Shown here one piece after another: positions 21,955-33,800 of a stretch of 64,000 nucleotides of DNA (the first letter of the stretch is position 1; each line of letters starts with the position of its first letter). Under the pieces are notes generated by a model. It ran no database searches. It was not told where the DNA came from and saw only the letters and a list, made by a program, of their open reading frames with translations. Location: contig OW387147.1 of the NCBI GenBank assembly GCA_936440205.1, positions 33,629,629-33,693,628 of the forward strand, written 5' to 3'. The translations under genes and the position numbers were made by a program. The stretch comes from Lepidonotus clava (lineage: Eukaryota; Annelida; Polychaeta; Phyllodocida; Polynoidae).

Positions 21955-24900
21955 GTGGACGGACCGGCTAGGAGAGAGATAGGAGACGAAGCATTTTTCT
22001 TAACGTTAAGATTTGATGATCAGAAGGAGGTTAGATCTTTAGTAGACACCGGAGCGAGCGATTGCTTCATGTCCACCCATTGTAAACGACAGATCCCTAA
22101 ACGATGCATTTTAGATGAATGGAAGGTATCGAAGGGAAACATCAGTTTGGCAGACAACTCGTCTCAAGTAATACTAGAACAAATTAGATGTAAGTTTTCA
22201 ATCCAGGGATCGGTGGTCTGCTATGATTTCAACATAGTGGACGATCTATGCCACCTAATAGTAATCGGGAGAAACTTATTAACAGTGCTTCGATCAGATT
22301 TATCTCTACCAGGCGCAAAGATAGAAGTGTTTTGTGGAAACCCTATAGTTAGCAAAGAAACAGTGAAAATTCCGCCGGGAAATGAATGCATCATACCGGT
22401 AACCACTCGAGAGCCGCTGGGATTAGACTCACCGGTAGCTTACTGCGCACCGGCGGTAACCGCACCAGTCCTAGTGGAGGGGTGCGTGAATACGGTGGGA
22501 AGCCAGTGGTGGATCAAAGTCATGAATCCGCTAGATGTAATGCAAGAAATCACTCCCCAGGAAGTATTAGCTTTTGCGGAAGAATGCGCAGTGCCTGAGG
22601 TAAACCAAAATCAGATAGAGGAGTTCCTAGACTTGTGTTATCTAACTAAAACAGAGACCCCAATGTCCATCTGCAGGATTTCTGTAGAAGTAATGAAAGA
22701 CGCAGTGCAAATGGAAAGCCAAACCTCTGAGGAGAAATCCCGAGGTAAAATGGATGAGAATGTAAGTAAAATAGATCTGACCGAGTCGTGCTTAAACGAA
22801 GAACAACAGGTAAGGTTTAGGCAAATGCTTAATAACAATAGAAATGCACTAGCGTTCTCAATGGAAGAGTTAGGTCACTGTGAAATAGCGCCGATGAGAA
22901 TCATTGTGGATGAGTCGCAGGGAGTAATAAGCTCTAGACCATACCGATACTCTCCACAGAAAATGGATATCATCGATGAACAGGTTAGGCAACTCATAGA
23001 TATAGGTGTCATAGAACCCAGCGAATCGGCTTGGCGAAGCCCGCTGGTGGTAGTGCAGAAGAAAGATGGCAAACCTAGGCTCTGTACAGACTTTCGCATG
23101 CTTAATCAAGTCACTTTTAAAGATAAATTCCCCATGCCCACGGCTCGCTCGCTTTTCCTATATATGGCTTACAAGAAACCCACTATGTGGACAGCTTTAG
23201 ATCTGTTGAGCGGCTATCATCAGTGCGTAATCGAAGAAGACAGTAGAAAATATACCGCTTTTGAAACCCCGATGGGTGTGTATCAGTATAAGCGTGTACC
23301 ATTTGGCTTAGTTGGCGCACCTTGGCAGTTTACCAAGGTAATGGCCATAGCGCTAAAGGGATTGATTCCTAGAACATGCTTAGCATATTTAGACGACGTA
23401 ATTGTCTACGACACTACATTTGAAGAACACCTGGCGAGCGTTGAGGTGGTTCTCCAAGCTTTGGCGAGGGCTAATCTCAAACTGAAACCGTCAAAGTGTG
23501 AGTGGTGTCGTAGTGAAATCAATTTCCTCGGCCACGTTGTAAACGCGGAAGGTGTGGCTACACAAAGGGTAACCACAGAAAAGATCACAGCCTTTAACCG
23601 TCCACATAATGTGAAAACCATTAAATCATTTCTGGGACTGTGTAACTACTACCGATCGTTTGTCCCTAATTTCGCTGACCTAGCAAAGCCCTTAAACCGG
23701 CTGCTAAAGAAAGAAGTCTATTTTGAGTGGACAGAGGCCTGCGAGGAAGCGTTTCAACAGTTAAAGAAATTGCTGACCTCGCCACCCTTACTAATTCATC
23801 CAGATATAGGAGGGCATTTCTATCTACTAACTGACGCATCAGACGCCGCGTGCGGTGCAGCGGTTTGTCACAAACTAGATGAAATCTATCGTCCGGTTGC
23901 TTTCTGGGGATGTACTCTCCGGGACGCCGAATTAAATTATTCGGTAACAGAAAAGGAGGCTCTGGCAGTAATTAAAGGCATTAAGAACTATGAGGACATG
24001 TTGCAGGGAGCTAAAATCACAATAGTGACTGATCACAAACCGTTGATTCCCCTGCTACAGAGTGCCTACAAAGCCCCGTCAGCCCGGCTGAGACGGTGGG
24101 CTTTAGCGTTATCAGATTTCGATTTTGAAATCATATATGAGCCAGGAGCGACTCATTTTCTACCGGACTATTTGTCTAGAGTCTATCATGAGCATGTCCC
24201 AGGTGAGGAATATGAGCCCGCTGTGGGATGTGAGTTATTTGAGGCCGAAGTTCAGGATGAAGAGCTTTCTGTGGCTACGGTATTAAACGCGCAACTCCAA
24301 GATGCAGAGTGCGCGCAATTGATAGACTACCTGCAGGACGGAGACCTACCAACAGATCCCATTGAAGCTAGGCGAATAATGGACCAAGCTGATTTTGTAG
24401 GAATGGTAGCACCGGGAGTACTGTGTAGGTTCAACATCAAAAGGTATAACAAACACCAAGACCAACTGGTCAGACTCAAACCTCGTATGATAGTTCCAGG
24501 AAAGTTAATTCCCAAAGTCCTGAGACTATTACATAATGACATCTTGGCTGGGGGACATGTAGGGATCAGTAACCTCACTACCAAAATCTCTGACAAATTC
24601 TACTGGCGGAACATGAACGCCGACATCGTAGACTATGTAAAGGCTTGTGAGACCTGTTCTCTAAGGAGACGAGCCCCACATTTCAAGGCCTTAGCTAAGT
24701 CTTGGGAGAGACCAACCCGACCCTTTGAGGTAGTACAGTGTGATTTCATCGGGCCGCTAAAGAAGGCTAGGGATGGGTCAAAATATATCATGACCTTCAT
24801 AGACCTACTGACAGGTTGGCCGGAGGCTTTCACCACTAAAGACTCCACCGCGCAGACCGCGGCTAACTGTTTCCTAACCGGAATAGTGTGTCGGTATGGG

Positions 24901-26196
24901 CGGGTAAACCGCCTGCACACAGACCGGGGGGCGGCCTTCCTCTCAGGGCTATTCAGGGAAATCACTACACGACTAGCGTGCAAGCAAACGTTCACTACCG
25001 GGCGAATGCCGACTGGCAACGCTCGAGTAGAGAGACTACATAAAACCATTGAAAACCTGATTGCTTATTATATCCCTGACGATCACTGTAACTGGGTCGA
25101 TCTACTTCCCATTGCATTATGGACAGTTAGATCCACAATCAGTGTACGGTCGGGATACAGCCCGCACACCCTGCTATTTGGCAGAGATCCAATCAGTATG
25201 GGAATGCCTGAGCAAGGAACAATTCCTGAAACGCTGAACGACTGCGAGTTTTTCATGCAAACCAAGGATAATATTGCTATGTTTAGGAATATGGCTGAAA
25301 GGGTAGTTCAAAACTACGAAAAAGATCTGAGGCTGCGAATTGATGAGCGGGCGCGGCCCACTCAGATGTACGAAGGTGATATGGTATACATGTACGACCC
25401 TCTAGCTAGTGAAAATAAAGCGTCTAAGTTCTCAAACAGGTATACTGGGCCATTCAGGGTAATTGAAACAAAAGGAGACCACCTTGTTAGACTAGTGTCT
25501 TTAAAAACTGGAAAACAGGTCCCACATCTAGTAAACATTTCAAAACTCAAACCTGCACATGGGCCCTGGTCTCCCGCTGTCCCTCATAACATTCCCAAAC
25601 TGGTGAGAGAAGCGAAAATCACTAACTCAAAAGGGGCAGATCCTGACCGAAACCCTGAATTGCATCACACTCCGACGGGTGAAATCGCTGAGGAAGATGG
25701 CGAAATAAGGGGTGCTGAGACTGAAAACTCAACGGGAACGACCGGTCCCCGTGAGCATGATGCAGTTCCTATGACCAGGAAGGTACCTACACAAAAACCT
25801 GGCCCAAGTCCCACTGATTTAGCAGAAACGGATGGGCAAATCACTGATGGTCAGGGCACCAGTGTGGACACCACGCTGTCCACAAACTTATCCTTTGTTC
25901 CTAATAAAGCCGCCTGTGAACGGGGAACAGCTGGCGCTAATGGACAGAGGAAACGCAAACGAGCTAAACGAAGGGGCAAAAACCAGCCGTTGGAGGGGAG
26001 ATCCCCTCCAGGCAACAACAAGCCCATAAAACTACCCTGCGGTGATGTGCCGATCTTGGATACGTCGGAACAGAGCCCAGGAAAAACAGTAAAGGACCAT
26101 GTCCCGACGAAAGGTGGCTATAACCTACGTCGGAACCGCCGCCCTAACTACGTCGCTCTGTCCAACGGCGGAGAGAGCGACGACATGGATGATTAA
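21955..26196 (+). CDS. pol: pol of the 19.8 kb element (PR-RT-RNaseH-IN)
   Basis: About 1,413 residues in a different frame from gag, directly downstream; Ty3 families commonly express pol by frameshifting. Domain order is aspartic protease (DTGAS), reverse transcriptase (YLDD), RNase H, zinc-binding H2C2 motif, integrase core and a GPF/Y-type module, which is the Ty3 (not Ty1/BEL) order. A Pro/Lys-rich tail follows the integrase. Confidence 0.9.
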   Translation: MDGPARREIGDEAFFLTLRFDDQKEVRSLVDTGASDCFMSTHCKRQIPKRCILDEWKVSKGNISLADNSSQVILEQIRCKFSIQGSVVCYDFNIVDDLCHLIVIGRNLLTVLRSDLSLPGAKIEVFCGNPIVSKETVKIPPGNECIIPVTTREPLGLDSPVAYCAPAVTAPVLVEGCVNTVGSQWWIKVMNPLDVMQEITPQEVLAFAEECAVPEVNQNQIEEFLDLCYLTKTETPMSICRISVEVMKDAVQMESQTSEEKSRGKMDENVSKIDLTESCLNEEQQVRFRQMLNNNRNALAFSMEELGHCEIAPMRIIVDESQGVISSRPYRYSPQKMDIIDEQVRQLIDIGVIEPSESAWRSPLVVVQKKDGKPRLCTDFRMLNQVTFKDKFPMPTARSLFLYMAYKKPTMWTALDLLSGYHQCVIEEDSRKYTAFETPMGVYQYKRVPFGLVGAPWQFTKVMAIALKGLIPRTCLAYLDDVIVYDTTFEEHLASVEVVLQALARANLKLKPSKCEWCRSEINFLGHVVNAEGVATQRVTTEKITAFNRPHNVKTIKSFLGLCNYYRSFVPNFADLAKPLNRLLKKEVYFEWTEACEEAFQQLKKLLTSPPLLIHPDIGGHFYLLTDASDAACGAAVCHKLDEIYRPVAFWGCTLRDAELNYSVTEKEALAVIKGIKNYEDMLQGAKITIVTDHKPLIPLLQSAYKAPSARLRRWALALSDFDFEIIYEPGATHFLPDYLSRVYHEHVPGEEYEPAVGCELFEAEVQDEELSVATVLNAQLQDAECAQLIDYLQDGDLPTDPIEARRIMDQADFVGMVAPGVLCRFNIKRYNKHQDQLVRLKPRMIVPGKLIPKVLRLLHNDILAGGHVGISNLTTKISDKFYWRNMNADIVDYVKACETCSLRRRAPHFKALAKSWERPTRPFEVVQCDFIGPLKKARDGSKYIMTFIDLLTGWPEAFTTKDSTAQTAANCFLTGIVCRYGRVNRLHTDRGAAFLSGLFREITTRLACKQTFTTGRMPTGNARVERLHKTIENLIAYYIPDDHCNWVDLLPIALWTVRSTISVRSGYSPHTLLFGRDPISMGMPEQGTIPETLNDCEFFMQTKDNIAMFRNMAERVVQNYEKDLRLRIDERARPTQMYEGDMVYMYDPLASENKASKFSNRYTGPFRVIETKGDHLVRLVSLKTGKQVPHLVNISKLKPAHGPWSPAVPHNIPKLVREAKITNSKGADPDRNPELHHTPTGEIAEEDGEIRGAETENSTGTTGPREHDAVPMTRKVPTQKPGPSPTDLAETDGQITDGQGTSVDTTLSTNLSFVPNKAACERGTAGANGQRKRKRAKRRGKNQPLEGRSPPGNNKPIKLPCGDVPILDTSEQSPGKTVKDHVPTKGGYNLRRNRRPNYVALSNGGESDDMDD

Positions 26197-26857
26197 TGCA
26201 GGAAATTTAGCCGCCCTGTGAAAATAAAGGTTCGGCGGAGCGGCACCGTTAGCATCAGCGCTAATGGAACAGGTGGTCTGCCTCACGGCCACCTTGCCGC
26301 GCCCAGGGGCGTGGCAGAAAGGGAGGGTGCGCACACCAAGAGAGATGCCAGTGGTTGGGCGTCATCTTTTGGGACCGGATGCAAGCGTTCCCCCCCCACC
26401 TGAAACAGGATACAGCTCCAAATATGGAGACGGCATGGACAAGCGGATCGGTTATAATTTCGTGGGATCCGCGCCGATCCACCAGTCGGTCCGCAACTCT
26501 GCTCCCAGACAGTCACCTCTGCTGCAGGTGATTGTGCGCGCAACCCAGCCCGGGACGAAACGGAGATAGATATTGATTCTATCTCTGAACAGAAGTTGGA
26601 GATAGAAATTGTTCAGCCTCCGACTTCTCCTGGAAGGAGCAGAAAGAGAACTTAGCTGGGACACTGATCCACCGACTCATGGGGAACTGTCTAGCCCTCC
26701 GGCCACATAGCAATCCAAAGGGAACCACTACTTTCCCTGCGGACACGGAGGGAAGGATTATCGTCCCCCTGAGAAGGAAACGGATTAGCCGGCCCACCCT
26801 GAGGGCACTGCCTACCAAGGGAAGGTTCGTTGGGCCATTCTTTTAGGATTTTACCAA

Positions 26858-27927
26858 ATGAAAGAAAAGGCAGTCGAGAAGGAGAGTGCTAAGAAACAAC
26901 CGGCTCAGACCCTTAGGCGGTGGAGTTGGCCGGGGCGGGGCGGTGTCCGTCCGGACTCGACCGACGCCGGGATTGCCCGGAAGAAGCCAAGGACACCAGC
27001 CCGGCGGCCCACCAGAACGACCACAGGCGGAGCCAAGAGGTCCGCCAAATCGGCTCCAGCCAAAAAGAAGACAGCAGATAAAGACTTCTACAATTTATCT
27101 GAGGTGAGTGACTCGGAGCCCGAGCCAAGGCTAACGGCGTTGGCCAAGCCGGTTCAGAAGGAGGAAGCGGTCAACCAACCAGTGCAGATACAGGCCGGCT
27201 GGTTCTGGGACCTTACGCAACCACTGTTCCAACTATTTGAGACTGTTGACGAAATTAGGAGAACAGTAGGACTAGATGTGCCAAAATCAAACAAACAGTT
27301 AGCTGAGATTAAAACTCAGATAGCTCCTTTCATTCAAAGGACCACACAAAACTCTAAATGCGTCAAGGAAAGTACCAGCCTACAAACAACACGAGGCGGC
27401 CGACCTCTGCCCACTCTGGAAAGGCGATCGGGAGGGGAACAGCTAACCGTCGCCGCTCCAGGACTAAAAGTGGAGGTAGCACCCGTGCAACACGCGCCAA
27501 CCCCACCGGTGGGGAACGGGCCAGCGGGAGCTCCCCTCCTCCACCACTTGCAGCCTGCGGACCCCGCTTGTTTAGACTTGAGCAGCTTGACAACGAGCTG
27601 CAACGCCAATCCCTCACCACTGCTATGGAACCAGCAGCAGTGGACGCCAACCAGCCAGCCGGGGGGCCCACTGTGGCCGAGCCCACTCCCAACGACAAAC
27701 CCACCGCAAGTACCAAACCCATACCCCTCGAGCCAACCGTCGTACGACCCAACGGGGGCCGTTTCGGACTGGAACCTACTAGGCCAAGACCCCTCAGAGC
27801 AATGCGCCCCTCGTCCTGCGAACGTATGAGAGGTTTAAGAGTCACGGTCACCAAGGATGAGAGCGGGATCATCAGGCGAGTGGTAAATGACAACGGGCAA
27901 AATCTCTACGAGCATGTACCAAACTAA
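26858..27927 (+). CDS. accessory region of the 19.8 kb element: two overlapping frames
   Basis: Between pol and env, a 323-residue frame (26858-27829) begins very basic (Arg/Lys/Ala-rich, nuclear-localisation-like) and ends Pro/Ser/Gln-rich. A second frame (27358-27927) overlaps its second half and runs to just upstream of env. Neither resembles a protein I know. Overlapping small genes between pol and env occur in complex retroviruses; whether both are used here is unknown. Confidence 0.45.
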
Positions 27928-28075
27928 ACAGACCAGGAGGCCAAAGAGGAGAGCATTTTTCGGCGCATGGATGATAGTAGTGCGCAGAAAAATGAGGTAA
28001 CTTTACTGTGAACATGTTTTAGATAAACTGCAAAATTAACTTTCTCAAACTATCGCTAAGGCCAAAACAAAGACA

Positions 28076-30835
28076 ATGAAGTGGCTGGTGCTGTTAGTAT
28101 TAGCTATAATAGGGGGCATTAGGGGAGTGCATAACGACTCCAGCCCACCTGAAGGGCTAGCCCCTAACGCTGAAGTGATAGCCTTAGAACAATATGGAGT
28201 AGTGTTAAAACCAGGGAAGTTAATGTCCACCGCGGATATAACACACGTCCGACAAGGCTTCCTAATCACTATTCCAAGGAGGCGCTCCTTCAACAAGGCT
28301 ACCTTTGGCCAGGTCTGTCACCGATATCTACAGGGAGGAGACGCCCTCGATCGGGCCTGCTACCATATCAGGTCGCTGGTCAGTTGGATGGATCAGACGT
28401 CACAGGCGCTTAAGGGTCGGTACCGAGAAATTCTTAATGAAACCTTAAGTTCCCTGATAAAGAACACTCAACAAGACCTTCAAAATCAAGGGTCGGAATT
28501 AAATCCAGGTGGAAGGGTTAAGAGAATGAAGAAGTTGCCCACAATGCTAGACGATCCAGGGTGGCCGACCTTTCCTCTTCCGACCTCTTGGAATCAAGGG
28601 CTGGCGGCTGATGTCAAATATAACAGAGAATTGATTAGAGTATTGCAAGAGTCTTCGAACCAAATGATCGAAGACTTGGCTCTGATGAATGAAAAACATG
28701 ACGAGGCTGTCGAAAAGGTTAACCATGTCGTGATAGGCCTACTGGACAATCTAAGATCATTAAATAAGGCACACAACACGACTCGCCGAAGGTTGAAACT
28801 CGTGCAACATAAGGTGGATTGGATGGAACTGTACCTGAATATGATACCGGTCGCTCTAGAAGACAAGTTAGGAGAGATGGTGTATCTTCAACTAATGGTA
28901 GAGCAAACTCGCGTGTTCAGGAAGGGTGTACAACGCCTGACGCGGGGCCAGCTGACTATGGACTTGGTACCCCGCCAATATATGGTCGGAGCGGTCCAGG
29001 AAGTGAACAGATATCTGAAGGGGATCCACCCCAGGTTCCATGTCGCGTTCACAGATCCCTCCTTCTATTACGAGAACAGCCAACCTTCGTTCAAATTCAA
29101 TGAAACCACTCAGGAATTTATAGTGTATGTAAGGGTGCCTGTGGTGGCTGATGAACATTTGTTCCGAGTCTACGAAGTACTAACTTTTCCTGTGCCAGTG
29201 ACGGTTAGGGGGCGACGTAGGAAGGACGCTCTCCAAATTGTTAATCTACCCAAAAGCGTCGCCATGTCCATGTCCCGCCAGTATTACGTACCATTGGCTA
29301 GTGGCAGTTGGTCAGGTTGTTACGGACAGACCATCACGCTCTGTAAGGACCTACCTTATATGAAAAAGATTACAGACAACACCTGCACTGCTGCGCTACT
29401 GAGGCGCGACGACCTAGCGATCCAAGAAAAATGTGAACTGGACTATTTACTGGAAGCAGACTTCGGAGAGATGGCAGTGTATCTAGACGACGGAGATATG
29501 CTAGTGGTCAGCGCCGACACCAGAGGCCAAATGATTTGCAGAAACCAGCCTGCGGTCGGAGTAAACATAGAAAATTATGCAAGGGTTCAGGTGGAATGCG
29601 ACTGTGCATTCCAAACACAAGGAGCATGGATACCGTATAGCTTGCGAAATTGTGACAGGCACACCAGGATCACCACGGTTGTGTACCCACATAATGACCT
29701 GTTGGAAGCAGCAAGTCGTGTGAAGGGGTGGGACATGAATTTCACGACGTCCAAAAACGAACCCACTATGTTGGAATCAGACCCTATCCCTGAAACAATT
29801 AGGAAAGACCTGCTGGAGATCGAGGAAAGCCTGAAGGCCAAAATACCTGTAACCTCCTTGGCCAAACGAATACAAAAACACCGTAAAGACTTGGCCAAGG
29901 GTATCAAGAAAGCGACTGACCGTTATGAGGTAGAAAAACACGCCCCGTGGTTCTCTATAGGCAACTTCGGAGGCGGTTTTGGTCTCCTCACCATCTTTTG
30001 CATAGTGGTAGCTGTGACAATTATTGGATGTGTTCTCTGGAAGTGCTGGCGGAACCACCAAGGCAAGGCTGCCCTGGCCGGACTAACCATGACTTTACCT
30101 CGGGCCATGGCCTTGGAAGCGGCGGACCCGGAGGAGCTGCTGCGCAGTGAAAGGGAACTAACTGGATGCCCGGACACGACCGCCAACCCCACTGCGGTGG
30201 CAGTACTTGCTATATTACTGGCAGTACTCGTCATCGCCATAGTGGTCCTCGTGTGGCGAAAGTGGAGAAATATTAGAGGAAAAACTGTGGATGGGTTGTA
30301 CGTACAGTTTGCCAACCCACATATGATAGAAACAATCTTCCTGGGCGAACTGGCTATGCCTTCAGACCACACTTATACTGAAGGCTATGTGCTCATTAGG
30401 GATCTACTGGTGACCCAGCTGTGTCTGAAGTATACTCTGACGGTAACCTGGGGGGCGCAGCTGATGGGAGCAGCAACTAGACCTGGACAGCACCCGTCTA
30501 AGGTACCACTACCCGACACCCTGAGGGTATCTAAAAAACTCGCCCGTCTGATGATGAGTAACTTAAAATACAATACCAGGGCCAGACTACTGAGATATTC
30601 CTCGGGGCTAGCCACTCCTGTACCCATGGGAGTACCTCGCCTCATCGACGCAGGGTGGTCCGATGTCGGAGCGGACTGGCCTCAACCGGTGTTGGGACAG
30701 GGAACAATGCCTAACGCTCCTCCTAGATCGACCACGCCCACCTCAACAGCGACCGGAACAGGATCTGCACGAAAGACAATAAGGCCAGGGACATCCGAAA
30801 TAAATCCAGGAACGGTTTATGAAGTTATCATATGA
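28076..30835 (+). CDS. env: env-like glycoprotein of the 19.8 kb element
   Basis: About 919 residues: hydrophobic signal peptide, a basic cleavage-like site near residue 150, a long ectodomain with spaced Cys, a membrane segment near residues 632-656 and a second hydrophobic segment near 704-728, then a tail. The middle recalls the F-type envelope family of errantiviruses and baculoviruses (L..GQLT.DLVP pattern followed by a long YVRVPVV-like strand region). The family assignment is by eye. Confidence 0.7.
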   Translation: MKWLVLLVLAIIGGIRGVHNDSSPPEGLAPNAEVIALEQYGVVLKPGKLMSTADITHVRQGFLITIPRRRSFNKATFGQVCHRYLQGGDALDRACYHIRSLVSWMDQTSQALKGRYREILNETLSSLIKNTQQDLQNQGSELNPGGRVKRMKKLPTMLDDPGWPTFPLPTSWNQGLAADVKYNRELIRVLQESSNQMIEDLALMNEKHDEAVEKVNHVVIGLLDNLRSLNKAHNTTRRRLKLVQHKVDWMELYLNMIPVALEDKLGEMVYLQLMVEQTRVFRKGVQRLTRGQLTMDLVPRQYMVGAVQEVNRYLKGIHPRFHVAFTDPSFYYENSQPSFKFNETTQEFIVYVRVPVVADEHLFRVYEVLTFPVPVTVRGRRRKDALQIVNLPKSVAMSMSRQYYVPLASGSWSGCYGQTITLCKDLPYMKKITDNTCTAALLRRDDLAIQEKCELDYLLEADFGEMAVYLDDGDMLVVSADTRGQMICRNQPAVGVNIENYARVQVECDCAFQTQGAWIPYSLRNCDRHTRITTVVYPHNDLLEAASRVKGWDMNFTTSKNEPTMLESDPIPETIRKDLLEIEESLKAKIPVTSLAKRIQKHRKDLAKGIKKATDRYEVEKHAPWFSIGNFGGGFGLLTIFCIVVAVTIIGCVLWKCWRNHQGKAALAGLTMTLPRAMALEAADPEELLRSERELTGCPDTTANPTAVAVLAILLAVLVIAIVVLVWRKWRNIRGKTVDGLYVQFANPHMIETIFLGELAMPSDHTYTEGYVLIRDLLVTQLCLKYTLTVTWGAQLMGAATRPGQHPSKVPLPDTLRVSKKLARLMMSNLKYNTRARLLRYSSGLATPVPMGVPRLIDAGWSDVGADWPQPVLGQGTMPNAPPRSTTPTSTATGTGSARKTIRPGTSEINPGTVYEVII

Positions 30836-33800
30836 CAATGTAACGAGTGGTAAAACCTGACCTAGTACTGTACAGGTAAAATTGGTGAATTAATAACACA
30901 GAGGTACGAATACTAAAACTAAAATGTTACAGGAAGTTCGCTGGGCAATACCTGTTTGGGTAGGTAGGGTTCTGTTGACTAGCCTGAGCAATAAGGATTC
31001 ACCAGTCAGGAAAAACTTAGCTCGGGTAGGCTGGTCCAACCGTCTCTCTATGGACCCATGGGTTATCTAAATTTCTCTCAAGTCGAGTGTCCCATGCCCG
31101 GTAGCCTAGCTCAACACTCTAATTGTTATTGATTTGGCAACTCTTTTAAAGTAGGGAACCATTTGGAACCGATCCTAGTGTCGCAAAATTTTAGCATTTT
31201 AAAAGAAAAACTCAAAATTCTGTATAAAACCTAAGAGCGCTCAACGGGACCAATGCTCCCAACGAGCGAAGTGAACTTCCCCAAGCAAGTACCATCTACA
31301 CCTGACCCCTGTGCTGTTGTTACCGCTAGGATCGGGCTGCAGTACAGGAGCCACTTGGGGAACGCCACTGTCTATTCTTTAGCATGCTTACATATATACT
31401 CTTCTCAAAGATGAGGGGGTTGCACAAGCAGCAGGAGCCTGCCCACAGGCCTGGTGTCAGTGGTGCCTGACAGGAGGCAGGACGTTGGGGTTACGCGTCA
31501 CCGACGCTGCGAAGGGCACTGGGGTGGACGCCCGACCATGGCAGTCACTATGCCCCGGGTGGATTGGCTCCTGACAAGCGGTCCCTTCATCACAAAAAAA
31601 AAATCGACGAGTAGAAAGAAATTTACCTAAAAACTAATATATAAAGCAAACCAATATTTGTGTAACTAAGAGTTCTTCCTCAGGGAATTCTGGGCAAAAT
31701 ATAATAAGAACGCAGAATAATTAGTAACATTCTCAGGGGGGACGCTCTGTGACAGCACACGAGAGTACCTTATACGTGGCTCGTTTGCTCCTGGCATAGA
31801 CACGCTGCAGCGGCAAGGATATGTGCAAATCCTGACAAGGCGTGCTATATTTGGGAGCTATAACGGAGGTCACAAGGAAATGTAGTTACGGGACAACAGC
31901 GAATTGGTGACATTCACAGGGTGCTCGGCTCTCTCTCACTATATCGCGACTCCCTCAGACGGGACAAGCTATCCCTGGGGGGGAGAAGCTGTAGCGAAAA
32001 CTCACAAGGCGGTGGAGCGAGGTGCTGTCCTTATTAATAGCCCCGTCGTCTTGGTTATGTGTAAATGACCACTGAATCACCGTATGTCTTAGGTCAAAGG
32101 ATCCTGACTTTAACATAAAAGTCAGGATCCAACGACAACTAGTATATGAACAACTGCCCATAATTCAAGACTAAATTATTTAGACCACTTTTAGACCAGT
32201 TTTAATCGGGACAGAGACAAAACGGCAAGAAGTCAAGTTTCGACCCGGGTAAAAATTAGAAATAATTAAAATTAATAAAGGAAATGAGCGGCTTCAGAGC
32301 TGACCGCCGTCGAGGAAAATAAAATAAAATAAATAAATGAAAATTAGTCTTGACCGCCGTCGTGGCGCTAAAAGTATCCAGGTCTCCGCTCAACAGTTGA
32401 GCTGAAGAGGGGGGACATGGATTACTGATTCCCTGATGAACAAGCTACAATAAACTTGGTTGACACCCAAAGCTAATAGGATTACCCAATCTATTAGAAA
32501 GGAGATAAAAATTCTAACTCTGTCTTTAGCACTACCTATCCCTGCCCGGCATGCGCATAGTTAGGATAAGCTGGGGGCGGAGTCTTTTCAGGAGTAGTCT
32601 TGACTCTCCACAAGAGAAACGGGCATAGACCTGAACAAGAAAACGGGTTTAACCTTGTACTGTACTTCGGTAAAGGCCCGACTTACTAGGTGCTGTCTGG
32701 AAGTAAGTGATCTAAGGAGATGCATTTACACATCTCTATAATTTAAAGGGGGTGTAGGCTGCATATTAAAAAAAATATATATGCAGTCTGCTCCCAATTA
32801 TAGCAATGGAAACTCGGTGCTACCCATTCTGGTCCTATGAATGGGAAAGTACCGACAAACCACGTGTAACTAATAAGGACCGGGAATCAGATCAGAAATG
32901 AACCTGAATCTGAGACCCGATCCTCTAGTGATAACTAAGCAAGGAACGAATAATCTCGACCTCCCTTGTACAGTTAATACTTAATGTCCTTTAATGACAT
33001 TTATACCTCACGGAATGAAAACGCTACCCCACCGCTAGTCATGTGGTTTTTCCATATAATGTAGTGTATACGGTAGACAATGAGATGTTACTGGTAACAT
33101 AGGTATAATAATTATTCAGTGAACTGTTTGGAGTTGGTGGCGCACCCGTTTGCATTATCAGAAGGGCGCCGCTACCCAATATAAAGTGGAACTCGGTCTT
33201 CAGACCCCAGGCTGAATGTAGGGGGTGAACGCCGAGCTACCACCTATAACTAGCAGAAAGAGAAGGAATTTTGTCGTAACAAAATCAATCAATAAGAACA
33301 AAACTGGGGTTTTAAAGCGGATACTTCACAAAATGGAGTCAAATATGTTAGAACAGGTGTCGCCCTTGAAGGGGGTGTTAACTTGTTTGCGTATAAATCT
33401 TTGGAGTGTGTTGGGTAATTATTCTACCACACTGTACAGAAAGAGTGTTATCAAGAGTATTGAACCTTGTGACCTCTTAAGGTAAATCACCAGGGATCCA
33501 ATTCCTATCATTATTCTTATCTCCCCATGAGGTCGGTTAGGGAATCTGAGCGGGACAGTTTTGCATCACCTCTCGGGCACTCATGAAACCTTTGTAGGTG
33601 GATGTTCTTGTGACGGCTCAGTCTCGACCTGTGAGCATAGGCTCCCACTCATTCATCACAAGGATATCACTGTCTGAGATGTTTGGCAATCTCGGGCACT
33701 GATAAGCGTGGCTTCTGCGTTCAACGGAACGGCGCCTCCAAAGGCCTGATCTATGAATGTACGAACTCCCACGGTGTACACACATGTATCTCTGCTTGGG

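Noticed and set aside
33225-33485. 86-residue frame after env in the 19.8 kb element
   Set aside because: Short, no similarity, no support beyond being open.
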